Shown here: piece by piece, positions 34,241-44,474 of the stretch | Layout of the letters: each line of letters opens with the position of its first letter | How positions within the stretch are numbered: the first letter of the stretch is position 1 | Assembly (NCBI GenBank): GCA_914767715.1 | Contig: OU612071.1 | Span: 20,270,948 to 20,334,947 of the forward strand | DNA: 64,000 nucleotides | Direction of reading: 5' to 3' | Origin: Membranipora membranacea | Lineage: Eukaryota > Bryozoa > Gymnolaemata > Cheilostomatida > Membraniporidae | Made by a program: the position numbers and the translations under genes | Notes under the pieces: model-generated | Seen by the model: the letters and a program-made list of their open reading frames with translations, nothing else | Database searches by the model: none | What the model was told of the DNA's origin: nothing

Positions 34241-35680
34241 CTGTAAATATCAAGATGGAATAGTAAGGGCAAGCTACTTGACTATTGAGTTTTATAAAGA
34301 TGTAGATATTATGGTAGTTGTTATCGTATTCTCTATTTCTGTAGTCCATGTCAACATCCAAATCACCACAAATAATCTGATTTTTCAGAGAATACAACAA
34401 ATTCAATCCTTCAATTCTTACACGCTATCAGGGAGCAAGTTTCATTATAAAACAGAAAAAAAAACCCGAAGACCTGACCTACAATCAACTTACAGAGACT
34501 GCTTGGATATCCAGAATCTTTTTAATAAGCAATAATAAGGAATAATATAATTAAATATATAGTATACATATGGGACAGTTTGATGTAGCATCATATTCAG
34601 CATGTCCGAATAAGATGTTGATGGCAGAATGCTAATTTCTTCCTGGTACAAATAATTATTAGTAATGTTGTAAGGTGGGTAAGTGGGTGCTTTCTTGTTA
34701 TAATGTTCCATAAATGGTGTGAGTATCTTGGACTGTAGGAATGTTCTCTCGGCAAACGGTAGCTCCCTAGTTTTTACCGAAGCATATCTGCGAAGCTTTG
34801 GGAGTCATCCTGAAACTACTAGAAAAGTAAAAAAATGTCAAATATAGACTTGTGAAATGTCAATATAGTCAGTGACATATATGGTTTAAATTGAGGAAAG
34901 AAATGAAAGAGTTCGATTTCGGCAAATGTGAATACAACTGCAGGCCACATTCCAATTAACCCATGGTAAGCAAGAGAAATACACAAGTTATATTCAAGCA
35001 GTCGGCATGATGAGCTATTTTCATTACATAATAAGTGTATTATTGTAAGTAAAGATCAAGTCTCAGTAATAATATTCTGACAAAATAAATGGTGACACAG
35101 CAGCACAAGTACAGCAGACTATGCATACTGTCATTTGTACTAATTTTATTTACTTACCCTCTGAGAACAGGAGCTGCTGCGTTCAACTCCCGACTCCATG
35201 AATCCCGGCTCACATGAATTTTTGTGAAAGTTCAGTATGAGTCATGTCACGTTCTCAAGCCTATATTGCTACCTTTGTCAACCTCTTAAGCTGCTTGAAA
35301 GTCCTATTCTATCTCTCCAGTGCATTATTAGTGTGTATATTTGACTTGAGTCTGTCTTTGCGATGATACTTACCCCACATCTACAACATCTCAGAATGTA
35401 TGGAGAAGTGAAATCAGATTTACCTATGACTTCTTGTAACATAGCATACATAGGCAAAAATTAACATTTTGCAAAGATGGATATTTGATGTTAAAATAGT
35501 TGTATATTTTTTGAACATGCGTCGCTTCTGATCAGGTGACAGTGGAGCTCAAAATAAAGAAACACAAAGAGTATGGAAAGAACATCCCTATTCTATGTAG
35601 GTGACTGTACCATATCATTGACTAGTTGTAGTATGCCATTATTGTGCATGACTCGGGTGAGTATTTCGCATAGTTTAAAA
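34241..35680. other. Non-coding stretch upstream of the transposase exons
   Basis: AT-rich. Short frames only. The missing 5' exons of the transposase may lie here but none can be supported. Confidence 0.35.
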
Positions 35681-35752
35681 GGTGCAGGTGCAATAAATAT
35701 AATATGTTGTGGTGCGTTTGGTGCGGTGTGTTTCTAAAATATAATTCTGGAA

Positions 35753-36530
35753 CTAATAACTTGTTGACATTTGAGACTTAAAAGAGTTGAGGGATTTGGC
35801 CTCGACAACACTCGGTGACAACGAATTCCAGAGGCGGATGGTATTTGGAAAAAAAGTTGTTTGAAAAAGCTGTGTCCTCGAGTGTGGAATTAAATAACTT
35901 TGACTATGCCCCCTATAAGTAAAGGATGGAACGAGCAGAGAGGAAGATATATCAATCAGATTATAGTGTGTTTTGTAAAATATTACTGAACAGATAACTG
36001 CTCTTCGCTTTTCTAGTTTTCTTGTTCTTAGTACTTCACATTTCTTAGGGTGGAATTCCATTGACCAATCTTGTTCCCAGTCAAGCAAGCTATTCAGGTC
36101 CTCCTGTAGAAGTTGACAATCAACCGGAGATTTAATTTCACGATATATTGTGCAATCATCAGCAAAGAGTCGTATTTGAGAACCATTTTTAACATAAGAA
36201 GGTAAATCGTTAATATACAACAAAAACAAGAGCGGACCAAGGACGCTTCTCTGGGGAACGCCAGATGTGACCTTGGATGGAGATGATGACTTGTTATCAA
36301 CAACTACCTCTTGGGTTCTACCATTCAGAAATCCCTTAATCCAGCTCATTGAGAAGTTGTCAATGCCGTAAAAACCTAACTTATACAGAAGTTTCTTGTG
36401 GGACACCTTGTCAAAGGCCTTTGAAAAATCTAAAAGAATAAGATCTGTTTGGCCTTTATCCTCGATGTTTTGAGCAAGATCTTCTATTAACAGGTATAAA
36501 AAAAGCATTTGAATCAAAGATGTTATTTAA
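35753..36530 (-). pseudogene. Truncated LINE: reverse transcriptase with internal deletion and 3' end
   Basis: A 254-codon frame reads QTDLILLDFSKAFDKVSHKK, SGVPQRSVLGPLLFLLYIND and RLFADDCTIYR, the fingers, palm and FADD box of a CR1/Jockey-like reverse transcriptase. After FHPKKCEVLR the thumb is missing, and the frame resumes near the C-terminus (FFPNTIRLWNSLSPSVVEAK, LNSFKS). So the copy is 5'-truncated (no endonuclease) and internally deleted, yet has kept an open frame, which suggests it is relatively young. Confidence 0.85.
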
Positions 36531-37162
36531 GATCTGTTGTGTAAGTAAGTAAACAAGGCCAAAAATTCCCAGTAAAAATAGTAGGAGGTATTCTAAATAA
36601 ACAATTAGCTACCGGTATTTTGAGCCATTGTGCTGTTCTATTATCGGATTAATAAAATGAGTTGCTTCATGCACCCGAACCAAACTTCCGCCATTTATGG
36701 AACTGGAAATTTGCTAAGAGTGTAGACTGCTGATATGTTATTACCTCCTTGCGTTTCAACCATTTTTAAGTGTATTTTCTTAGCTCATCACATTCATTGC
36801 CAATGGGCTCTTTTTGTTGCTTTCTTTGTCATCTTCGTGTCCCAGGGACAAAACTAACTCCTCCAATACAGTATCATTGAGTTCTTTCTCTTCATTGGAG
36901 TTCTCTATCTTTTTCATCACAGCCGATCAGACCATATTTCTGCATGTCTGTATGTGTGAACTTATTAAAATTTGAACCCCAGTTTTGAGCGTTTTAAAAA
37001 CTATAGAGCAGGATGTTGCAGGCTGCAAATACATCAATGACATTTGGTGAAACTATTCAATATTCAACATGCAATGAATGAGTGGTAATCGTTATCAATT
37101 TTAAGGCAAGCTCTCTTCAAAATCCGCTGACTATAAACAAGCATTTTGATTTTCAAATTTCA

Positions 37163-37184
37163 TATATATATATATATATATATA
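37163..37184. repeat. TA microsatellite
   Basis: (AT)n tract. Confidence 0.8.
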
Positions 37185-37283
37185 GCATTATTAAATAAAA
37201 ACAAAGCAGTCAAGTGTATTCATGGAATATATCATAATCATAAACTTAATCTATATCTATGTCTAAAATAATAGAGGTTAAAG

Positions 37284-37599
37284 CTGTGTTTAGATTGAAG
37301 CAACTTGCGACTTCTCACAAATCTGAGATGTGTCTGAGTCAAGTTGCTTGTTCATTCACATTATGCAACTCACCATTTGCAATTGAGAAAGTTCTGAAAG
37401 ACAATTTTTTAAAAACCCAATCACAGCACCCAATCACAACGCCTCTCAATACTGCAACTTAAACAGAAACGCAACTCAGACAGTTGCTCCTTCTTGCAAT
37501 GATGCATTTACACTGGTGCAACTGGGTCGCAACTATATCTCAAGTATGTTGCGACAACGAAATTGCAAGGCAAGAAAAATTGTTTAAATGTAAACACAG
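37284..37599. mobile_element. Probable MITE with CTGTGTTTA termini
   Basis: The left end CTGTGTTTAGATTGAAGCAA and the right end, whose reverse complement is CTGTGTTTACATTTAAACAA, form about 20-bp terminal inverted repeats. GCAACT/AGTTGC motifs recur in both orientations inside. No coding frame. Target-site duplication not clear. Confidence 0.55.
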
Positions 37600-37632
37600 G
37601 CAAGTATTGTATGCAGCAGCATAATCAGTTAC

Positions 37633-37941
37633 CTGGATAGCAGCCTGTTGTGCAGCAGCATCATCTGACATCCAGTATGGCGGCTGAAAACATCTAACAT
37701 CCTTCAAATGCTCAAGGAAAGCTGTTATGGTAACTGTCTATTCCTTGCTAGTCAGAAACAAAGCATCAGGTTGATAACCTTCATTGTGAAGACAGCTACC
37801 ATGTATAGTATATTTGTGAGAGTGTTTTTCACATTGTATGTGGCATCTATCAAGGCGGTCTCACCATACATCTCCGCTGGTTGTGCCATAAAACTGGTCA
37901 TGATGGCAAACCCCTGAACAGGGTCAACAAAATCCTGATTG
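37633..37941 (-). CDS. MULE/ZSWIM-like transposase fragment (two exons)
   Basis: Exon 37941-37779 (acceptor GAATTACAG, donor AAG|GTTATC) reads AIMTSFMAQPAEMYGETALI and then DATYNVKNTLTNILYMVAVF; the DATY strand fits the first catalytic Asp of MULE or ZSWIM1/3-type domains (usually D-x-T-Y-K). Exon 37683-37633 reads PPYWMSDDAAAQQAAIQ and fits the second Asp segment (MTD.D..E..A). Phases match (0 to 0). The remaining exons are not found, and a LINE lies downstream at 36530. Assignment rests on short motifs. Confidence 0.45.
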
Positions 37942-38327
37942 CTGTAATTCTTTCTGTTAATAGTACTGTTAGTTGTTAGGAGTTTAAGATTATCTCCCAA
38001 ATTAAGGTTTGTCTTTACAGAAGCACAAAAAGAATCAGAAAATATATGGGACTGAGCCCATGTAAAATTCTATACCCACTCATCAAAGTGAACTGTTTAA
38101 ACGAAATGGCATGAGCTAGCGTTCAAACTAACAGGGATGAATCAGCATTGGGTGGCTGCTGAAATAGAATTGAAAAATTAAAACTTGGAGCTGAATAAAA
38201 TGGAAGGCAATACTGTTCACAAACACAGATAAATTATCAATGTTATGGTGCATAGTTAGGTTTGTTAGTGTTGTCATGTTTTCTCTTGCAATCATTGTCC
38301 GACTGAACTGACAAGAATTCACTGAAA

Positions 38328-38360
38328 ACAAAAATTATGTATAATATACATAATTTTTGT
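38328..38360. repeat. Perfect 15-bp palindrome with a 3-bp centre
   Basis: ACAAAAATTATGTAT and its exact reverse complement ATACATAATTTTTGT are separated by AAT. Confidence 0.95.
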
Positions 38361-38371
38361 TTGTATAAATA

Positions 38372-38430
38372 ATGATGTCAGTCCTGTGCCAGTTACTATA
38401 TTATAGTAACTGGCACAGGACTGACATCAT
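38372..38430. repeat. Perfect 29-bp inverted repeat with a 1-bp centre
   Basis: Left arm ATGATGTCAGTCCTGTGCCA plus GTTACTATA (38372-38400), one T, and an exact reverse-complement arm (38402-38430). It lies 11 bp from the palindrome at 38328-38360. Could extrude a cruciform. No element of this type is recognised. Confidence 0.95.
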
Positions 38431-39705
38431 TTTTAGTATTGGTTATTGATGGGTTTCCTTAGGTCTAGATCAATAAGTCTGCAGGATGTATGTTACACTC
38501 TCATAAGAAAACTTGTATGTATGGCCAACTCAAAATTCAGGACAACAAATTGTATCTCTGCAGATAATTGACGTCTTTTTGTCTCAATCTCGCTTTTGTA
38601 CTTTTCGTTTGATTACACCGATGAAGATTGACCATGATTGAGGTTAAAATGTTGGAGGAGGGCAAACACTGATGGAGATTTGATTATACCATAGACTTAG
38701 ACAGCTAATAGCTTTCAATACTGTCCAAATCAAATGCACGACATGACATACCAAACCTCCACTGGTCATACTACATGTCCTGTCATTAGTAGTAGTGGAC
38801 TGTATGTAATAAAGGGCTCCTTTCAGAGATTTTAGTTTTTCTCGACCCAAATTTCTAACTCTACAGAAAACAGCGAGGTCATGATGGACCTGCGAGTCAT
38901 TACTAGTTCATGTTTTGTTGGTGCCCATCCTGATCTCTAAACAGGTTCGATGTTTCAAAACACAATATCTTAGCCTCACAAAACCAATGTCAGGCAGTTG
39001 CTGCTATCAAGTTATAAAATATTTACCTCGGAAAGATTCTTTAGTGATTTTCATGTTGTTACGAGTTGTCACCACCGGAGAGGGCGATTCTGAAACACCA
39101 TAAATTAGAGCAATAGAGTAATATCATTCTAGATCTTTCAGAGTAAATACCAGAGTCTCTTCTGCCTGCTGATCGTGTGACAGGCAGTATCTTATTGAGT
39201 GTTTCCTTCGCACATATTCAACCTTCAATTATATAAGTTACCGTCAAGATAAAATAAAACACTTAACATGTATCGGAAAGTCGTTATACAAAATATTGCA
39301 AACACCCGCCATACGCACATTGTCTATTACTGTTTTCCTATGCTGCATATAGAATATACTGATGTAAATGTAACATTGCATAGGCTTCTACTCCTTATAA
39401 TCTAACGCGAGAGGTTTTTTAGTTTGAACTCTTGATGAAATACTAATTTCTGTGTTGCCTTAACACCATGGAATCCTGTCTGTATCTGTTTGTGATTTTG
39501 TCCTTTTTGTCATCTGCCTCATCCATGTAAACTTCATTCTGCAGTTTGTTCGCTTATACTGTTATACTTATATGGACCATAGGCAATAATAATCATTTGA
39601 CAATTCTTATTCATAATCTCCTCTTCATTGTTTTTTTTTTGATTGAAGAAAGATATGATCTTAGGATATGGATGCCATGTGTTTACTTTACTTTACTACT
39701 TAATG
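38431..39705. other. Non-coding stretch
   Basis: No supported gene or repeat. Confidence 0.4.
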
Positions 39706-40045
39706 TCTCCAGAAGGACCACAGCAATATATAGTCTGGCAGCTAGTTCAGCAGTTATCATGCAATATCTTCACAGTTGGGTAAAAGTTGTGTATAGTGTT
39801 AGAAATCGTCCTCCCATCTCATCTATGAGCTATGGGGTATCCATGGGGCCTAATGCTGTGTCAACCTAATAAGCTACATCCTCAAAAGAATTTAAATTTC
39901 CATACTTTTTAACATAAGTTCAAGATAAGTATAGTTCCATTGTCAGGAGACTTTTTACAATAGTAGATAACTTCATTTGTTAATTTTAAAGTTCTCTCAA
40001 GTAGATTGAAGTGAGAGTTTATTGGGCTGGTACAGCTCTAGGCCC
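39706..40045. mobile_element. MITE copy 2 (family of 23482-23990), right arm truncated
   Basis: Begins AGAAGGACCACAGCAATATA and follows the left arm and centre of the 23.5-kb copy (CGTCCTCCCATCTCATCTAT, TAGTTCCATTGTCAGGAGAC). Similarity ends near 40045 after GGCTGGTACAGCTCTAGG, so most of the right terminal repeat is missing. Confidence 0.8.
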
Positions 40046-40546
40046 AACGGATAGTGTTGGCTAGTTTGGCTGTTAGGCCATTTACATCAAGCGTGTTCCT
40101 CTTCGAAATTGAAACGAAGGCCTCAGCAACAACAAGCTGATGCTATGCTAGCCATCAGGAGTTAAGAGAGGAATGGAGTTGACAAAAGCTTATTAAAAAT
40201 ATGTGTGGTTGTGATCGGATATTTTAGATTGTTGTGCATGCCAGAATGAAGCATTGGAGTAGCTGTAGTGCATGGGTTGGCAACATTTATTTGAAAAGGG
40301 ACACGTTTTTCACAGGCTGAACTCATAAGGCTGCGCCATATCTTTCCGGCATAAAATTCGAACATGAAAAACACTTTTGGGAGTTCTTTTTTTGGACAAA
40401 CTAAAACAGATGTAAGCGTAAGAACTGCATTACATTGTAAGAAACATTAGCACAACTGAAATAATCATTTATCTAATCTTCTCAAGTTTTGTTAACTCAT
40501 TTACAGGCTCAGAAGCATTGGTATAAGTTAGATTACCGTTAAAAAA

Positions 40547-40891
40547 TCACTTCTTAATACTTGATTCTCTGTCTAACAGATACCTGACCAATTGCTCATT
40601 AGCCTCATTCTCCCCACATTCATCAACAAATACCTCAAAGTCAGGCGAAAATGATTTGTATCTATTCAAAAGCAGATTTGTAATCCCGTCTAATATTGTG
40701 GGTTTTAAAGTTTCAGCCCTGTTAACTTTTAGCTTTTCCTCAATGGCACTAGACATACCGGAAGCGTTGCAGGATAAGAGCTTATAATTCCTACATATAT
40801 CCTTACGTTGTTGTGCCGGTTCCATGATAAAAGCAAAATTATGGATAGGAATAAGACCATCGCTGTTTCCTCTTGTTTTGGGGATCAACAT
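40547..40891 (-). CDS. Hypothetical open frame, possible exon
   Basis: 115 codons open on the minus strand with ordinary protein-like composition (IEEKLKVNRAETLKPTILDG, FSPDFEVFVDECGENEANEQ), ending DRESSIKK. Not recognised. The acidic/polar make-up differs from the hydrophobic chance frames common in AT-rich DNA, so it may be a real exon or a decayed element gene. Confidence 0.35.
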   Translation of the reverse strand: MLIPKTRGNSDGLIPIHNFAFIMEPAQQRKDICRNYKLLSCNASGMSSAIEEKLKVNRAETLKPTILDGITNLLLNRYKSFSPDFEVFVDECGENEANEQLVRYLLDRESSIKK

Positions 40892-41199
40892 AATTCTGGT
40901 GATATATCCGTTCTGCTACCGTTTTCGGATATGTGATGTTCTAGTAATGCTCCTTGACAAGAGGTTTTTTTCTACCTTCAGCCAGTGTCCTTTTAACTTA
41001 AGATTTAGGATAGGTGTATCCTTTAATTTTCTTTCTGCCTCCATGCTGCACAAGCTCAATTGAATGCTCCTCCGCCTGAAATATGTAACCGATCATAACT
41101 AGATTACGGAAGAGCATAGTTTTACATGATGAAACAAAAAAAAACCGTTTTAAGTCTCAAATTGTTGGTGAATAAAATTATTTTTTAGTGATCCTGAAC

Positions 41200-41505
41200 A
41201 TGTTCATACCAATCTTTGACGAATCCTCCTCTTTATTATCCTTATAATTTGTCCCCTACACATATGAAATGTTGATGCCCTGTCACTTTTATATTGTCTG
41301 CTGCCATCAGCCTCAATGTCCTGTAATATGGTGGCAATATTATGATCTTTTATGTCTAGCAAGATGACTCAGTTTTTACTGACTCTCAATGGCATCTGAG
41401 CTGTTATCTTCATCTCTTCATGAACTTGAACAATAATTTCAGCAATCTATATGGCGCCAAGCTGCCTTCTGATACTCCTAGCTGTCAACTTACACTCATC
41501 TGCTA
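41200..41505 (-). pseudogene. Coding-like segment with stops
   Basis: After an acceptor-like TTTCTTTAGCAG the minus strand reads DECKLTARSIRRQLGAI, stop, IAEIIVQVHEEMKI, and after another stop DIKDHNIATILQDIEADGSR. Two in-frame stops in otherwise protein-like text suggest a dead exon. Family unknown. Confidence 0.3.
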
Positions 41506-41770
41506 AAGAAATACAAGAAAATGCTAAATTAACCTACTCAATGTCAGGTAGGCTTACCTAAATGATAATCAGTAAAGTGAACGATATTGAATTATAATCT
41601 CACATGAGCATCTCATCTTTTGTACAAAAATCTTTGGTTGGTGAAGAGTACAGCTTTAACTGGCCCAAACAACTAATAGTGAGAATAATTCATATGTGAG
41701 CCAATACGTTCAGTACCATAGGCATGCTGGTATTATATATTCAGTTTCTCTCAGATCATGTCAACATTAG

Positions 41771-42060
41771 TCTGTGGTATTGGGACAGAGCGGAGATAGG
41801 ATACGAAACGAGGTGAGTGGCAATAGGACAACTTACTGCCAACAGCTGTCAGTGACATGCCAACTAAGTTTACTTTTATCTCATGGAACACTGATGCGCT
41901 GAGGAGTTCTTTTTGTCTTTCAGGGAGGGGAACCTGTAAGGACAGATTACACACATAGTCTGTCAATATCACATAACTCAATGCGTCTATAACGCTAGGC
42001 TTCACATTATGCTGACTATCACTAAATATTTCTGTCATCCAATAAAAACACAGGCACTGC
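41771..42060 (-). CDS. Possible exon of unknown gene
   Basis: The minus-strand frame reads FSDSQHNVKPSVIDALSYVI, then LPERQKELLSASVFHEIKVN, LVGMSLTAVG, with a consensus donor GCA|GTAAGTTG inside, near 41840. The start is unclear; a stretch further upstream in the same frame is hydrophobic and may be intron. Not recognised. Confidence 0.3.
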
Positions 42061-42340
42061 GCTGTAATGCAGGGATATAAACAATAATGAACTATCCTAT
42101 TTGGATGGTCAATCACACAAAATATGCCAGATATTATCAAAAAAGAACAGATTGTTCTTGCATCTATCAATATCAATCATATTCTTCCTCAACCATGGAC
42201 AAATATAAATATATTATTGGGTAGTGTTTAAGACAACAGGGGAACTAAAACCCCAGGCCAATTGTTTATGTTGTGTTAGGGCGTTACTGCAAACCCCGTT
42301 GTCAGGGTTGTAAACATTGAGAAGTTGAAAATTCTGAGAC

Positions 42341-42356
42341 GGGGGGGGGGGGGGGT
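42341..42356. repeat. G homopolymer
   Basis: Run of about 15 G. A matching C-run lies at about 42762-42776. Confidence 0.85.
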
Positions 42357-43278
42357 GGTCGCCCATAAAACAGTTTTGCACTCTTTTTTCTACTCCACAG
42401 ACAATAAAAGCAGACCCATAATGAATTTCTGAAATTCGTTTTGCACACAGTTTGACTACCTGTGGTCAGCTGGTGGTATGCCCACTCCTAATACAGACAC
42501 TATTCAGCAATCATAACTACCAGCAGATCGCATACTCCATAGTTTATTTCAGACCAACCTGTGAACCTTGACTCGCAGTACACTGATGACCATAAATTGC
42601 CTAAACAACAACGGGCATTTGTCCTAGTTCCAATAGTCAATAAAGCACATGGGCTCACCACAGCGGGCGCACTGATAACATTTTAACAAAATAGATATCC
42701 CACAACCTAACCATTATTGATAATGTCGTGGAATGTTTGTGTTCACCAAAAAGTCTGTTTACCCCCCCCCCCCCCCAAAATCTTGTTCCAGGACTATGAT
42801 TGTGCTGTTGGCAACCCTGCCGTAGTTTTTATTCATTACATTATTGTATTATCACATCAGTTACTAAACTGAGAGTGACAGGTTGGCACTATGATGATCC
42901 CCCTGTCAATAGTGGGATGACAGTGAGGTGCAGGCTGCTTAGCCCTGTCAAGACTGATCGTGAAAGGTAGGATTATTTTATTACATGCTATTACATTTTA
43001 TCAGGCTATTGCTGCTGTAATTTGCTCTACATAAATTGTTGGCCCTTAATACATTTTACAAATAGAACTCATCGAATGATTGAGTTGACAGCCAAGGACC
43101 TGTCAGTGCCTGAAGTTTGATTTACTCTCTTTAGGTCAAACAGCATGAGCAAGAAAAATCAATGAAGGAGTTCATCGGAATGAGGTTGCTGGTTTTATCA
43201 AATAATTGTGGCATTGAAACAGTGATTTCTTGTTGGTGAGGCCTGGTAATTGTTCTCGGCAACGAAGGTGTTCCCGAT

Positions 43279-43560
43279 TCACCCTTTGCCATTGCGACAA
43301 CAGAAACCTCTATCGCTCTCCTCCTCCTTCTCCTCCATAGCCAGGTCAGAACTACCACCGGTAACATCAATCTCACTAGGGGACTGAACACTCCGTTCAG
43401 TCTGAGAGTCAATTGTCAGCTCATCCGCTTTCTGGAGGACACTTGAAATCCAGTGGGAGCAGTAGCAGCAGCAGCAGCCCTCATTGTCTTCATCATCCCA
43501 AAAGTTAACTATGACTGGGTCAATGTTAGCCGGGTGATTGTCTTTGATGATGCCATGTTC
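43279..43560 (-). CDS. Open frame without Met: Cys-rich and acidic peptide
   Basis: A 94-codon frame on the minus strand reads EHGIIKDNHPANIDPVIVNF, then WDDEDNEGCCCCYCSHW (a CAG/TGC-run giving consecutive Cys), then DELTIDSQTERSV and MEEKEEESDRGFCC. A donor-like AAAGG|GTGAAT lies at its end. The acidic, polar character is unlike chance AT-rich frames. Could be an exon near the gene at 44475-47272 (same strand, downstream). Function unknown. Confidence 0.35.
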   Translation of the reverse strand, partial: EHGIIKDNHPANIDPVIVNFWDDEDNEGCCCCYCSHWISSVLQKADELTIDSQTERSVQSPSEIDVTGGSSDLAMEEKEEESDRGFCCRNGKG

Positions 43561-44474
43561 TCATAGAATAATTCTGTTTTCCCGACTCCTCCACCTCCCC
43601 TTCACACTGGAAAATACATTCGTTAATTTGATCGAATTCTAACTATAGGCAGTCGTTAAATAGGGGAACTAAGAAGTCGTCATAATATGATCAATTCAGG
43701 GTCATAAACTGATCAAAAGGATCTAGTATTTGTATCAATGTAACGATAACAAATGGTTAGCAGGCCTCCCAGGCCTATTCATTCAAATAATGCTAATGCT
43801 ATGATATCGTTAAATAGTTGTTACAGTAACGAGAGTGAGGCTTCAAAGATGATCATACTGATCTTGGTAGCGTTACTTTGCCAATTTATGATGATTCAAA
43901 TTGATTGTTTTCAAAATATCAGTCTCACTTATAACACCGAAACTTCCATGATACTTCCAATCAAGAAATAGAGCCAAACATTTTCTAATACTTTTATTTC
44001 TATTCACAACTGAGTTGAAAAAGAGCTTAGGAGTGGTACATGCAGGTGATTTACGAGAAAAGTGAAATTGTAATAAGAGTAATATAAAAAATGAGAGTTA
44101 AAAGTAATGAAATATGACAGAACAAGATAAAAAAGTGCATATAAGTAAGAAAAATGATAATAAGATGAAGAAGATATCAGGTAAAACGAAAAAAACTTAG
44201 GCATAGGTCTATATGTAGGAAATATGAGAAAAGTGACGGAGTATTAAGAGTAATATAAACCGAGAGTTACGCGTTATAAAACAGGATAAGGAAGGGAATA
44301 CAACACTTAAGTATGTAAAAGGGCAATAAGATGGGAAAAGAGATCAGGTAAAATGAATGTAATGTCAGACAATGTTAAGAGATGAGAAATAATCCACACA
44401 AAATTCAGCGTGTATATTTGCTAATCAGCTCGTGCTGAGTTTTACTGAGATTGTAGGACTTTCCGTCCTCGCCC
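43561..44474. other. Non-coding stretch
   Basis: AT- and purine-rich; no supported gene. Confidence 0.4.

Noticed and set aside
37259-37462. 67-codon plus-strand frame
   Set aside because: Lies within the probable MITE at 37284-37599.
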